Origin: Pseudomonadota bacterium | GTDB taxonomy: Bacteria; Pseudomonadota; Gammaproteobacteria; Steroidobacterales; Steroidobacteraceae | Length of the DNA stretch: 64,000 nucleotides | Direction of reading: 5' to 3' | Assembly: GCA_016713725.1 (NCBI GenBank) | Contig: JADJOO010000006.1 | Coordinates: 268,284 to 332,283, forward strand | Shown here: positions 40,392 to 49,437 of the stretch, piece after piece | Layout: each line of letters begins with the position of its first letter | Numbering within the stretch: the first letter of the stretch is position 1 | Program-made: the position numbers and the translations under genes | Notes under the pieces: model-generated | Databases searched by the model: none | The model's input: the letters and a program-made list of their open reading frames with translations, nothing else | Told to the model about the DNA's origin: nothing

Positions 40392-41300
40392 TCAGCCGTA
40401 GTGACTCAGTGCCACGCGCGCAACCTCATCACCCCATTCCTGCACGAAGTGCCCGGCCTCGGCCAGTTCGAGCGGCGGCGGGCAATTGCGGATGAGGCGT
40501 TGCAGCGAGTGCATCGCAGGCGGTGGAATCACGGTGTCCTGCATGCCGATGGCCATGAAAGCCTGGCCCTGCCATTGGTCGCGCCACCAGCGTGCCGCGG
40601 CGCGCGACGCCTCTGCGCCGTCCGCGTCCGGGTGATCGCACACGAGATTCGGAAAACGGCGGGCGCCCGCCTTGAACCGCCGGTCCGGGAATGGCGCGTC
40701 GTATGCGGCCGCTTCTGCTTCCGTGAGGTGCCGGCAACTGCGCTTCATTAGGGCACCGACACGCAAGTCCGGGTTTGCATTGACCCACGCGCGCCAGGCG
40801 TCGAAACCTGCACCGAGAGACTGCTTCCCGGTCGCCAGCACCGTGTTCATGACCAGCAAACGCGTGAAACGCTGCGGGTCGTCCATCGGCAACGTCAGGC
40901 CAAGGATGCCACCCCAGTCCTGGCAGACGAGCGTGATGTTGCGGAGTTCGAGCGCCCGCACGAAGGCCTGCAGCGAATCGCGGTGCCGCGTAAACGTGTA
41001 CCAGGCCTCGTCGACGGGTTTGTCCGAGCGACCGAAGCCGAAAAAGTCGGGCACAACGACTCGCGCGCCGGAGCCGAGCAACGCGGGAATCATCCGCCGG
41101 TACAGGTAGCTCCACGTTGGTTGCCCGTGCAGGCACAGGAACAGATTGCCGGCGTCGCGCGGCCCTTCGTCGAGGTAGTGCATGCGCAGGCCAGAGAAGC
41201 CCGGCAGGCTTTCGACGTAGTGTGGAATGAACGGGTATTCCGGCAAGGCGCCGAACCGCTCGTCCGGCGTGCGCAGGAATTCCGGTGTCGAAGCTGGCAT
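40392..41300 (-). CDS. Haloalkane dehalogenase-like alpha/beta hydrolase
   Basis: Protein of 302 residues very like haloalkane dehalogenases of the DhlA subgroup. LHGQPTWSYLYR holds the oxyanion region, DFFGFGRSDKP is conserved, Asp128 in CQDWGG is the nucleophile (Asp, not Ser), Asp255 in GMQDTVI the acid and His284 in EAGHFVQEWG the base. That order and spacing mirror DhlA (Asp124, Asp260, His289). Trp129 next to the nucleophile is one halide-binding residue; QDWGG is shared with epoxide hydrolases, so dehalogenation is likely but not proven. The start at ATG 41298-41300 has GAGAGG at eight bases. It is downstream of the broken ClpP-like gene on the same strand. Confidence 0.85.
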   Translation of the reverse strand: MPASTPEFLRTPDERFGALPEYPFIPHYVESLPGFSGLRMHYLDEGPRDAGNLFLCLHGQPTWSYLYRRMIPALLGSGARVVVPDFFGFGRSDKPVDEAWYTFTRHRDSLQAFVRALELRNITLVCQDWGGILGLTLPMDDPQRFTRLLVMNTVLATGKQSLGAGFDAWRAWVNANPDLRVGALMKRSCRHLTEAEAAAYDAPFPDRRFKAGARRFPNLVCDHPDADGAEASRAAARWWRDQWQGQAFMAIGMQDTVIPPPAMHSLQRLIRNCPPPLELAEAGHFVQEWGDEVARVALSHYG

Positions 41301-41354
41301 GACCATGTCCTCTCGATGCCGTTGGCGATCAGCCGCGCGGGCATTCACCCGGAT

Positions 41355-41975
41355 TCAGCGCCTCTCGGTCAAGAGATTCAACTGCAGGGCCTCGGCGACG
41401 GTGAGGTCCCGAATCCGGTCGTGTGGAATAGCGGCCATGAGGCTGGCGACTTCGGCGCGCACGCCCATCTAGGTCAGGTACTCGGTGACATCTGTCCCGA
41501 CGACCTGCTGGAAAGCATCTTCGTCGCGGACGGGCGTGCGATTTGCGGCTCGGTGCAACCCGACTGCAGATCCCGTCTCCTGCGAACGCCGGACGCCGCC
41601 GGCGAGTATGAAAGGACATGCGCTGTGACACGTCCCTGCCGTTGCCCGCGTCGCGTCCGTCGCGCGCGTTCCGACACGTGTGTCGAACCCATGTTCCCGC
41701 AGCACTCGACCGAGCTGCATCGCGGTCACGAGACTGCCGCCGGGCGAGTTCAGGTAGACGACGGCATGGGTGATGTGCTCGGTGAGGATCAGGCTCACGA
41801 CGCGCGACGTGGCTCCCGGATCGACCGGACCGTCGAGGTAGATCAGCCAGCGCTCGTCGCCCGGCGGCCTCCCGGGATATTCCGGCGCGACTGCCACGAC
41901 CTGCAACGCTGCGGGCATCTCGGCCGCAACGGGAGCGGCGATCAGCCCGAACAAGATCAGCAGCGGCACACGCAT
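41355..41975 (-). pseudogene. Exported ClpP/crotonase-fold protein (COG3904-like) with in-frame amber codon
   Basis: From ATG 41973-41975 (GAGG seven bases upstream) a signal peptide (MRVPLLILFGLIAAPVAAEM) leads into a serine-protease-like fold: YLDGPVDPGATSR, AVVYLNSPGGSLVTAM (the ClpP-type oxyanion strand) and CHSACPFILAGGVRR with the likely nucleophile Ser. The frame stops with TAG at 41469-41471 after TDVTEYLT, but the same frame continues MGVRAEVASLMAAIPHD and LTVAEALQLNLLTERR to TGA at 41355-41357, which is the normal C-terminus of this family. One point change (for example CAG to TAG) explains it. Either a recent nonsense mutation, a sequence error or an amber readthrough; the shortened protein would lose about 37 residues. 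Confidence 0.75.
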
Positions 41976-42002
41976 CGTTGCCCTCACTACCGCTGCACAG
42001 CC

Positions 42003-42458
42003 TCAGCCGTGTTGACCGGTCGCCGTGCGCAATGCATCAAAGTGGTACCCGAGGCGGGTCTCGCCGTTGATGCAAGTCCGCACCGCGCGGGAACCCGCCG
42101 ACTCGAACAGATCGATGAGCCGTCGATCCGCCAACACCGGATTGACGTCGGAGCGCACACCTTCGCTGAAAATCAGGGCCACCACGCGTCGGAACACCTG
42201 GTTACGATCGGTTTCGGAGCAGCGTCCGGTCAGCCGACAGACTTCTTCGGTAACGCCGATTGCAAACCACAGGAGCCACATCCTGCCCGTGTCGGCGCGT
42301 TCCACCAGCGACGGCTCCTCGACGGTCGCCAGCGTGCGCTCGGCATCAAGCAGTTCCGCGAGTGCGAGCATCGCCGGGTCATCCGCAATGTCCGTCGAGC
42401 GCTGATCCGATCCGGTCTGCCTGCGCATGGTTTGCCATGGCCTTGTCGAGTCGTCCAT
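42003..42458 (-). CDS. Hypothetical protein
   Basis: Protein of about 151 residues (MDDSTRPWQTMRRQTGSDQ...) that I do not recognise. It is mostly alpha-helical by eye: a helix at ADDPAMLALAELLDAERTLA, then RMWLLWFAIGVTEEVCRLTG and NQVFRRVVALIFSEGV. No signal peptide or metal motif; two Cys (in VCRLTGRCSE) could bond. The start ATG 42458 has no clear ribosome site; ATG 42428 is an alternative. Its stop is 27 bases before the ClpP-like start on the same strand, so they may be one transcript. It diverges from the broken AraC gene. Confidence 0.55.
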   Translation of the reverse strand: MDDSTRPWQTMRRQTGSDQRSTDIADDPAMLALAELLDAERTLATVEEPSLVERADTGRMWLLWFAIGVTEEVCRLTGRCSETDRNQVFRRVVALIFSEGVRSDVNPVLADRRLIDLFESAGSRAVRTCINGETRLGYHFDALRTATGQHG

Positions 42459-42604
42459 GGGCGGGCACTGTAGGCACGCGAAGACTTCGACTCTGGTCGC
42501 TGGACGGCAAAATCTGGTCCATGGACTGCAGATTTTTGATTCCCACGTGCTGAGCAATCCAGTAGCTTGCACTTCTGGCAATTCAATCGTATTCATAGCC
42601 TGGG

Positions 42605-43474
42605 ATGTGGAATAAACCAACCGCACTGGCGATGACGCTGGCCCCGCTGAAGGACGTCCTGCCCCAGTACGGCATCGACTTCTCGGCGCTGGCGCGCCGC
42701 GCCGGAATCGACCCGGAGCTGCTGACGCGCCCCGGTCAACGATTGCCCTCGGCGCGCATCCAGAAGCTGCGGCGAATTGCAGCGCAAGAGTCAAACGATC
42801 CACTCTTTGGCCTGCGCGCAGGCCAACTGGCGCGGCCAGGCATTTTCCACGCGCTCGGCCTCGGCATCGTCAGCAGCACGAGCGTGCTCGCCGCCCTGCG
42901 ACGCATCGTGCGCTACAGCAGCGTCGTCAGCACCAACGGCCGTTTCGTGCTGATTGTCGAGGGACCACAGGCGAACCTGGAAACGCGGCGGACCGAGCAG
43001 ACGATCGTGCCGTGCGAGCGGTACTTCGGCGCAGTCGTCGTCACGATATGCAGGATTCTTCGCCTCTGCGCCGGCCCGTCCGCCATTCCCACGCTCGTCA
43101 CCCTGCCGTACCAGAGCGTCGTACCGCCTGAGGCCTATCACGAGGCACTCGGCTGCCCGGTGGAGTTCAGCGCGGATCGCTTCACAATCAAGTTCGATGC
43201 GGAGCTCGCGGCACGCCCGGTCCGGACTGGCAATCCCGAGCTGGCCGACGAAGCCGATCGCATGGCAGCTCGCTACATCGAAGGTCTCGCACCGGACACC
43301 GCGGCGACGCGGGTCCGTGCATCGCTAAGGAAGGCCAGCACACGCTCGCCGACATCACCTTCCTGCTTGGCTTTGCCGACCAGAGCAACTTCACGCGCGT
43401 TCCGGCGCTGGACGGGCAGGACGCCGCGTCAATTCCTGACTGGACAAGGCGACCTGTTACGCGTGTCTGCTTGA
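42605..43474 (+). pseudogene. AraC-family regulator with deleted and frameshifted DNA-binding domain
   Basis: The first 240 codons encode the N-terminal ligand domain seen in AraC regulators of the arabinose-binding-like type (LPQYGIDFSALARRAGID, DPLFGLRAGQLARPG, YRHALG-like region, ADEADRMAARYIEGL). Then, at 43321-43332, the first helix-turn-helix (about 45-50 residues) is missing and the second appears in another frame: EGQHTLADITFLLGF, then ADQSNFTR. At 43396-43401 a 2-base loss in a CG repeat returns to the first frame for RAFRRWTGRTPRQF, the normal AraC end. So two lesions, one a true in-gene deletion of about 140 bases. It cannot bind DNA as written. Confidence 0.75.
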
Positions 43475-43488
43475 CCAGCCGTCCCGCG

Positions 43489-44499
43489 CTAGAACCCCGC
43501 GACGCGCTCGAACACCCAGTAGCTCGCAAGACTGCCGATCGCATAGGGCGGCACGCGCCATAGCCACGCCGGACTGCGCAGCCGCAATGAGGCCGCCACT
43601 CGTGTGCCGGCCGCAATCAGCACGAGCACGGCGGCGATGAAGATCAACTGCCCGATCTCCACTCCGACGTTGAAGAACAGCAGCGCCAGCGGAATCGAGT
43701 TCTGCGGCAGGCCAACCTCTGCCAGAGCGGTCGCAAATCCCAGCCCGTGCAGCAACCCGAACGTGAACGACACGATCCAGGGGTAGCGCTGCGTGAGCCC
43801 GGGCCGGCCCTGGCGGCCATGCACGATCTCGGCCGCGACGAAGACGATACTGAGTGCGATGAGCGCTTCGACCGGCGGACCCGGCACGTTCAGCACGCCG
43901 AGCGAGGCGAGCGCGAGCGTGATGCTGTGTGCGATCGTGAATGCCGTGATGGTGATGATCAGTCGGCGCGTACCATCGACGATCAGCAGCAGCGCAAGTA
44001 CGAACAGCAGGTGATCGAAGCCGAGCAGGATGTGACCGATACCGAGCACGGTGTAGGTCTTGACCACCTCGAGGTGCCCAGGACTCGAGGTCACCGTGAA
44101 GCGCGGATCGACCGGCAACACACGACCGAGCTGCTCGGTACCGTCGGCGCGCTCCACGCGCACCAGCACGTCCACACGGCTGCCGGGCAGCTGCGGAAAC
44201 TCGACTGCCTGGCCCGCCAAGCCCCCGTCGACCCGGATACGCCAGCGCAATACCGCGGCATTGCCCGCATAGCTGCTGGTTCGTGCCGTCAAGTCCTGGG
44301 TGCCCTGCGGAAAGACCGGCTGCAATCGCAACGTAGTATTCGCGTCGAGTGCCGGGACCCGCCAGAGCACCTCGTACGTCGTGGCATCGAGCTGCTTGAG
44401 CTGCAGGTAGGCCGGGCGAAAGTCGTCGGCTATCGCCGGCGCCACGATCACGACGAACAGCGCAAGCACGCATATCAGCCGACGCAATTTCGCACTCAA
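43489..44499 (-). CDS. HupE/UreJ-family membrane protein
   Basis: Protein of about 336 residues. A signal-like N-terminus (LSAKLRRLICVLALFVVIVA) precedes a periplasmic beta-rich domain (about 30-165) and then the HupE/UreJ_2 membrane part with helices carrying His/Asp/Glu: LGIGHILLGFDHLLFVLALL, TAFTIAHSITLALASLG, EALIALSIVFVAAEIVHG, SFTFGLLHGLGFATALAEVG and NVGVEIGQLIFIAAVL. Such proteins are thought to handle Ni or other metals, though this subgroup is not well characterised. The start TTG 44497-44499 overlaps the TGA of the PpiC-like gene, showing coupling. That PpiC-HupE pairing recurs in proteobacteria. Confidence 0.8.
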   Translation of the reverse strand: MSAKLRRLICVLALFVVIVAPAIADDFRPAYLQLKQLDATTYEVLWRVPALDANTTLRLQPVFPQGTQDLTARTSSYAGNAAVLRWRIRVDGGLAGQAVEFPQLPGSRVDVLVRVERADGTEQLGRVLPVDPRFTVTSSPGHLEVVKTYTVLGIGHILLGFDHLLFVLALLLIVDGTRRLIITITAFTIAHSITLALASLGVLNVPGPPVEALIALSIVFVAAEIVHGRQGRPGLTQRYPWIVSFTFGLLHGLGFATALAEVGLPQNSIPLALLFFNVGVEIGQLIFIAAVLVLIAAGTRVAASLRLRSPAWLWRVPPYAIGSLASYWVFERVAGF

Positions 44500-45327
44500 G
44501 GTGACGGCACCGGCGGCAGGGCTGCCTGGATCTCGACCTGGTACTGCTGGCGCAGTTTCGCGAGCGCGGCCGCGTGCGCCTGCTTGCGCCGCTCGTTTTC
44601 CCATTCGCGAGCCACGGCTTCGCGCACATCGGCAAGTGCGGGTGACCGTGCTGCCTGGATGGAGTTGACGCGGACGAGATGCACGCCGAACCCGGACTCG
44701 ACGGGCCCGGACCACTCGCTCAAGGGAGCGTTTGCAAGCTGCCCGCTCGCCGAAATCGCGCGCGACGAGGTCGAGCGGCATGGCGGCCTGGTGGGACGGC
44801 AGCAGGGTCGCCTGGCCCAGCGTCGCAGGATCCGCGCCTCGCGCAAGGGCCGCGCGTGCCTGCTCGAGCCGGCGCGGCGTGTCTGTGTCGGAGCCGAAGT
44901 AGATCTGGTCGAAACTCACGACCGCGGGCTGGCGGAACGCGGCAGGATTCGCATCGAGATAGGACTGCAGGTCGGCGTCGGTTGCAGGGTTCTGCGCGAT
45001 GGATTCCTCGAACAGCACGTCGAGCTTCTGGCGGACGCGGCGTTTGACCACGGCATCGTCACGGTCCAGGCCAAGCGCAACGCCCTCGCGGTACAGGATC
45101 TCGTCGCGCACGTAGGAATCGACCAGTCCGTGCAACTCGGCCGGGCTCGGCGGCCGGCTCCAGGTGCCCTGGAACTGCGTGGCCAACAGGTCGACGTCGG
45201 CTTGGCTCACGACGATGCGGCGTTTGCCGTCGTCGTCCGGCGCCACGCGCCCGTAGTAAGCGAACAAGGCCAGCCCGAGCAGCAGGAAGTGCAGCAGCGG
45301 CTCACGTAGAATTCGACGGACTTGCAA
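44496..45327 (-). CDS. Membrane-anchored PpiC-type peptidyl-prolyl isomerase, frameshifted
   Basis: Start TTG at 45325-45327 with GGGGAG six bases upstream. A membrane anchor (ILREPLLHFLLLGLALFAYY) precedes a SurA/PpiC-like helical domain (VVSQADVDLLATQF, LVDSYVRDEILYREGVALGL, RRVRQKLDVLFE) and the start of the parvulin domain (VVSFDQIYFGSD). The frame then breaks after LDLVARDFGE; the rest of the parvulin domain (QLANAPLSEWSGPVESGFG, then VHLVRVNSIQ) and the C-terminal helices continue in the next frame to the TGA at 44496. One extra C (G on the coding strand) in the run at 44742-44744 explains it. Repaired length is about 277 residues. Forms a coupled pair with the HupE/UreJ gene. Confidence 0.8.
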
Positions 45328-45537
45328 TGACGCTCCCCGAGGTACGGACGGTACGAATGCGGCCCGGGGACCAGTCACCGGACTCGGCGGCCGCAGAGTT
45401 TACCGAAGTGCGTCGCCTGCGCGACAGGCAGGTGCTGCTGGTTTTCAGCTCGGGCGGCCCCTGGTGCACCAGCGAAGATCCGCCGGCAGTTTCGGCGGTA
45501 AGATTGGCACCTGCCTCGAAAAGTCAGGAGATGCGTG

Positions 45538-46245
45538 ATGAACCGAACCCGTTGGCTCACAGCTGCCCTTGCGGCCTGCCTCGTCACGTTCGGCGCTGTC
45601 GCCAGCGCGGAAGATGCGCCGGACAACTGGGACGGCCTCGTCCAGGTCAAGCCCAAGCGGATGGACCTCGTTTACGTCCTGCCGGGTGCGGACTTCCGGC
45701 CCTACACGAAGGTCATGCTGGACAAGACCGAAGTCGCATTCCGCAAGGACTGGCGGAAGAACATGAACGACACCCGCTCGGTGTCGCGCAAGATCGACGA
45801 CGACGAAGCGGCAAAGATCATGGCTGCCGCCTCCTCCAACTTCACCGATGTCTGGACGCAGGCGCTGAACAAGGCCGGTTACCAGGTGGTCGCAACGCCT
45901 GGTCCCGACGTGCTGCGCCTGTCGACCGCGATTGCCGACCTCTACATCAACGCACCGGACACGTTGGAAGCTGGCCGGGTGCATACGTACACCGCCGAGG
46001 CCGGCGAAGCGACGCTGATCCTCGAGGTGCGTGATTCGCGGACGAATGCGTTGCTGGGGCGCGTCGTGGATCGTCGTGAAACGCGTTCGCAGGTTGCCAT
46101 GCAGCCGGCAAATCGCGTCACCAACCAGGCGGATTTCCGCTCGCTGTTCTCGCAGTGGGCCTCGATAGCGGGCAAGGGTCTCGACGAACTCAAGGTAATC
46201 TCGCCCGTCCCGGAGTCGCTGACCCCGGGACAAAAGCTCAAATAA
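45538..46245 (+). CDS. DUF3313 family exported protein
   Basis: Protein of 235 residues with a clean signal peptide (MNRTRWLTAALAACLVTFGA...SAEDA). The mature part (DNWDGLVQVKPKRMDLVYVL, PGADFRPYTKVMLDKTEVAF, DEAAKIMAAASSNFTDVWTQ) fits the DUF3313 family of periplasmic proteins or lipoproteins; there is no lipobox Cys here. Start ATG 45538 has AGGAG seven bases upstream. The 210 bases before it hold nothing I can assign apart from a TAAGAT that could be a -10 element at 45500. Function unknown. Confidence 0.75.
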   Translation: MNRTRWLTAALAACLVTFGAVASAEDAPDNWDGLVQVKPKRMDLVYVLPGADFRPYTKVMLDKTEVAFRKDWRKNMNDTRSVSRKIDDDEAAKIMAAASSNFTDVWTQALNKAGYQVVATPGPDVLRLSTAIADLYINAPDTLEAGRVHTYTAEAGEATLILEVRDSRTNALLGRVVDRRETRSQVAMQPANRVTNQADFRSLFSQWASIAGKGLDELKVISPVPESLTPGQKLK

Positions 46246-46282
46246 GCGTGCGGTCGTACGGGACCTGCCGGCTGGTCACCGC

Positions 46283-46846
46283 GTGACTGTATTCGAATTC
46301 CTGCTCGCCCTGTACGCGATCGTCGCGGGCCTCGGCGTTTCGCTGCTCGTGACCAGCGTGGGCCAGTTGATCGAGGCGCGCGATCGCGTGCACCTCTACT
46401 GGGTGCACAGCTGCTGGATCGCGCTGACATTCGTCGGCCACGTCGTCAGCTGGTTCACGATCTGGCGCTTCCATGAACACGCGCCCTGGACGGTGCTGCA
46501 GGCGTTGCTGCTGCTCAGCGTGCCGATCCTGCTGTACCTGATCAGTCACCTGGCCGTGCCGGACCTCGAGGACGATCGCATCCACGACATGCGTGACTAT
46601 TACTTTCGTCATGCACGCTGGACGCAGGGCCTGCTGCTCGGTGTCGTGGTCGCGGGGGCGCTGTCGCACTTCGTCATCGAAAACGATTACGACCTGTCCG
46701 GGGCGCGCGGGGTGCGCGCATCGATCGTCCTGATCCTGCTGCCCGGGATCGTGAGCCTCAATCCGCGCTTGCACTCAGCGCAGGCCGTGTTGCTGTGCGC
46801 TGCGATCGCAGTCGCTGCGACTTACCTGTCGCGACCCATCGGCTGA
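46283..46846 (+). CDS. Integral membrane protein of unknown function
   Basis: Protein of 187 residues starting at a GTG, with five or six predicted helices: FEFLLALYAIVAGLGVSLLV, HSCWIALTFVGHVVSWFTIW, VLQALLLLSVPILLYLISHL, GLLLGVVVAGALSHFVIE, ASIVLILLPGIVSLN and AVLLCAAIAVAATYL. His residues at HVHLYWVHSCW and RHARWTQ are near helix ends. I do not recognise a named family. It starts 37 bases after the DUF3313 stop on the same strand and converges on phhA (12-base gap). Confidence 0.65.
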   Translation: MTVFEFLLALYAIVAGLGVSLLVTSVGQLIEARDRVHLYWVHSCWIALTFVGHVVSWFTIWRFHEHAPWTVLQALLLLSVPILLYLISHLAVPDLEDDRIHDMRDYYFRHARWTQGLLLGVVVAGALSHFVIENDYDLSGARGVRASIVLILLPGIVSLNPRLHSAQAVLLCAAIAVAATYLSRPIG

Positions 46847-46858
46847 ACCGGCCCCTGC

Positions 46859-47836
46859 TCAGGCGGGCTTCGCGCCCGAACCTCGCCCGCCCCGCAGCTC
46901 GTATTCCTGAGTGCCGCGGTGATAAATGTGATCCGTGTCGAGCGCGGCCGTCTTCGCGTACTGGAACGCAGGCGCGAGCGATTCATAGATCGGCTCGAAC
47001 CCGCGCTGCTCCGTCAGGTGGAACAGCTCGCGGAACGACTCGATCACGAAGTATGTCGCCTGCAGGTCGGAGATCGTGTAGTCGGTGCGCATGACGCGAT
47101 CGACATTGAGGTGGATGCGATTCGGTGACCGCCCCTCGATCGAGAACACCGTTTCGGTTGGCCCGGAGAGGATGCCCGCGCCGTAGATTCGCAACTGGTC
47201 GTCCTCGAGGATCAGGCCGAACTCCACCGTGTACCAGTAGAGCGCGCTCAGTGCCTTGAGCCGGTTGTACTTGAGCGCTTTCCAGCCGGCGCGCCCATAC
47301 GCTTCCATGTAGCTCGCGAAGATCGGGTCGGTCAGCAGCGGCACGTGCCCGAACACGTCGTGGAAGACATCGGGCTCCTGAATGTAATCGAACTGCGCGC
47401 GCGAGCGGATGAAGTTGCCGGCCGGGAAGCGTCGGTTAGCGAGGTGGTAATAGAACACGTGGTCGGGGATCAGCATCGGCACCGGCACCACGGTCCAGCC
47501 GGTGAGGCTGCGCAGTTCCTCACTGATCTCGCCGAAGTCCGGCACGCCGCCGCGGCCAAGATCGAGGCGCTCCAGTCCGCGCATGAACTCCCGGCAGGCA
47601 TGCCCGGGCATGAGCCCGATCTGGCGTTGGTAGAGCTCGTCCCAGATCCGGTGCTCTTCCGGGCCGTACTTGCGCTGCGCGGGCTCAAGCCAGTCGTCGC
47701 CCACTCCTGACGGCCTTTTGAGCGGTGCGACGAAGACGGACCCCGGCATCGCGGGAATGCGCGAATAATCGAAAGGCGGGGGCACTGCGGACTTGTCCAT
47801 GGCCGCATGGTCGCGCATGGGGCGCGATTTTTCCAT
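46859..47836 (-). CDS. phhA: Phenylalanine 4-monooxygenase
   Basis: Bacterial-size phenylalanine hydroxylase of 325 residues that converts phenylalanine to tyrosine using tetrahydrobiopterin, O2 and non-heme Fe(II). The iron ligands are His159 and His164 in FHDVFGHVPLL and Glu205 in YTVEFGL. PDVFHDVFGHVPLLTDP is nearly invariant in the family. The start ATG 47834-47836 has GGTGGGG upstream at about seven bases; other in-frame ATGs at 47818 and 47800 are possible. No regulatory ACT domain. No pterin-4a-carbinolamine dehydratase (phhB) is beside it. Confidence 0.95.
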   Translation of the reverse strand: MEKSRPMRDHAAMDKSAVPPPFDYSRIPAMPGSVFVAPLKRPSGVGDDWLEPAQRKYGPEEHRIWDELYQRQIGLMPGHACREFMRGLERLDLGRGGVPDFGEISEELRSLTGWTVVPVPMLIPDHVFYYHLANRRFPAGNFIRSRAQFDYIQEPDVFHDVFGHVPLLTDPIFASYMEAYGRAGWKALKYNRLKALSALYWYTVEFGLILEDDQLRIYGAGILSGPTETVFSIEGRSPNRIHLNVDRVMRTDYTISDLQATYFVIESFRELFHLTEQRGFEPIYESLAPAFQYAKTAALDTDHIYHRGTQEYELRGGRGSGAKPA

Positions 47837-47869
47837 CGGACGGCCCCACCGAATCACCGCAGTGCCGCA

Positions 47870-49414
47870 CTAGAGCTGGGAATCCAGCCGCAGCACCTTA
47901 GCCAGCCAGGCCTGGAACTTCTGTCCGCCCGACGCTTCGGGCGAATCGTCGTATGTGTGCCTGCCGTCGCTCCAGCGCAATTTGCCATGCTCGAGCGTGA
48001 CCGCCCAGGCACGCTCACCCGACGTTTCCTGGTCGAAAATCGCCTCGAGCTGGGACGCGACCGTCGGTTCTTCAATGAACACGCCCTGCTCGCAATTGAG
48101 CGACGTGGACCGCGGATCGAGGTTGTAGCTGCCCACGAAGAGTCTCGAGGAATCCGCGGCCAGGGCTTTCGTGTGCAGGCTCGCGCCGGACGAGCCGAAC
48201 ATGCTCCGTTGTGTCTGCGTGCCGGGCAGGGGCTTCAGTTCCCAGATCTGCACGCCGCCTTTCAGCAACGTCGGCCGCGATCTCGAGTAGCCGCCATACA
48301 CCATCGCCACATCGTTGGCTGCGAGCGAATTGGTGAGCACTCGCACGTCGGTGCCTGCGCCAACCTGGCTCACGAGAAAGCCGCTGCCCTGTTTGCCGGG
48401 CACGAAGTACGGCGAGATGATGGAGATGCGCTGCTTCGCGTCCTCGAGCATGGGCCCGATCATGGCCAGGACCTGTGATCCCGCCACCCCGCCGCCATCG
48501 TCAAGCGCCTTGGCCGGGTCGTCGGCAACGAACAGAAACTGCGACGTCCAATGCATCGGCCAGTCCCCCGCCACCAGGCGCTGAATCGCGTCGCTGTTGC
48601 GCAGTTCGACCGCAAAGGGATGGTCCTGCGCATCGGCGATACGAGACGCGGCGGACTTTCGCAGCTCATCGAGGGCTGCGGTCGTCACGTCGTCGGGTGC
48701 CAGCAGCGCCATGGGATAGGAAGCCTTGGAATTCCAGTAACGATCGAACGACGCCGACGCGTCACGCACGACGGGTCCCACCATGGCGAAGTCGAGGTCG
48801 ACGAAGTTGACCTCCTTGCTCGCACCGAAGTACTCGTTGCCCAGGTTGCGGCCACCGACGACGGCGATGCGGTTGTCGGCGATCCAGGACTTGTTGTGCA
48901 TGCGCCGGTTGATGCGGCTGAAGCTGCCCAGGGCCTCGAACGCAAACTGCAGCGCCCCGGTGCGCGAACCGAACGGGTTGAACATGCGCACCTCGATGTT
49001 CGGGTGTGCATCGAGCGCCGCGAACCTGTAGTGCTTGCCACGGGCGTCCATGTCATCGACGAGCAACCGCACCTTCACGCCGCGATCGGCAGCTTCGATC
49101 GCGCGATAGGCCAGGAAGGCACCCGTTGCGTCGTCGTGCCATATGTAGGTCTGCACGTCGAGGCTGCGGCCGGCCACCAGCGCCGTATGCGCGCGAATTG
49201 CAAATGCCTCGGGTCCCTCGCGAACGAGCCGGAAGCCGGACTGACCGGGATGCGCGGCCTCCGCCTGACCAATGAGGTCATCGAGGGCGGTGCCCTGTGC
49301 GAGTGCCACGGCATTCTGGGCCGGCAGCTCCGGTCGCGGTGCGAGCGACGAGCACCCGGCGAGCAGCAGGGTGAGCAGGACGGCGGCGGGGCGCAGGGTC
49401 ATGCGCATGGACAT
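47870..49414 (-). CDS. Phospholipase D/cardiolipin synthase-like lipoprotein (ClsC-type)
   Basis: Protein of 514 residues with lipoprotein signal MSMRMTLRPAAVLLTLLLAG and the lipobox Cys21 (LLAGC). Two HKD catalytic sites are visible: HNKSWIADNRIAVVGGRNLG and HTKALAADSSRLFVGSYNLD. HxK(x4)D is complete in the first; the second has HTKALAAD. The layout resembles ClsC/YmdC and other periplasmic phospholipase D proteins that make or break phosphatidyl bonds. A start at 49495 would add residues before the lipobox and is rejected. It reads in the same direction as the HAD remnant upstream and converges with nothing; PhhA follows. Confidence 0.87.
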   Translation of the reverse strand: MSMRMTLRPAAVLLTLLLAGCSSLAPRPELPAQNAVALAQGTALDDLIGQAEAAHPGQSGFRLVREGPEAFAIRAHTALVAGRSLDVQTYIWHDDATGAFLAYRAIEAADRGVKVRLLVDDMDARGKHYRFAALDAHPNIEVRMFNPFGSRTGALQFAFEALGSFSRINRRMHNKSWIADNRIAVVGGRNLGNEYFGASKEVNFVDLDFAMVGPVVRDASASFDRYWNSKASYPMALLAPDDVTTAALDELRKSAASRIADAQDHPFAVELRNSDAIQRLVAGDWPMHWTSQFLFVADDPAKALDDGGGVAGSQVLAMIGPMLEDAKQRISIISPYFVPGKQGSGFLVSQVGAGTDVRVLTNSLAANDVAMVYGGYSRSRPTLLKGGVQIWELKPLPGTQTQRSMFGSSGASLHTKALAADSSRLFVGSYNLDPRSTSLNCEQGVFIEEPTVASQLEAIFDQETSGERAWAVTLEHGKLRWSDGRHTYDDSPEASGGQKFQAWLAKVLRLDSQL

Positions 49415-49437
49415 TCGGTGCGTTTCCAGGGAATGGA

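Noticed and set aside
45328..45537. Small gene in the 210-base gap before DUF3313
   Set aside because: The only open frames there lack a ribosome site or any recognisable pattern.
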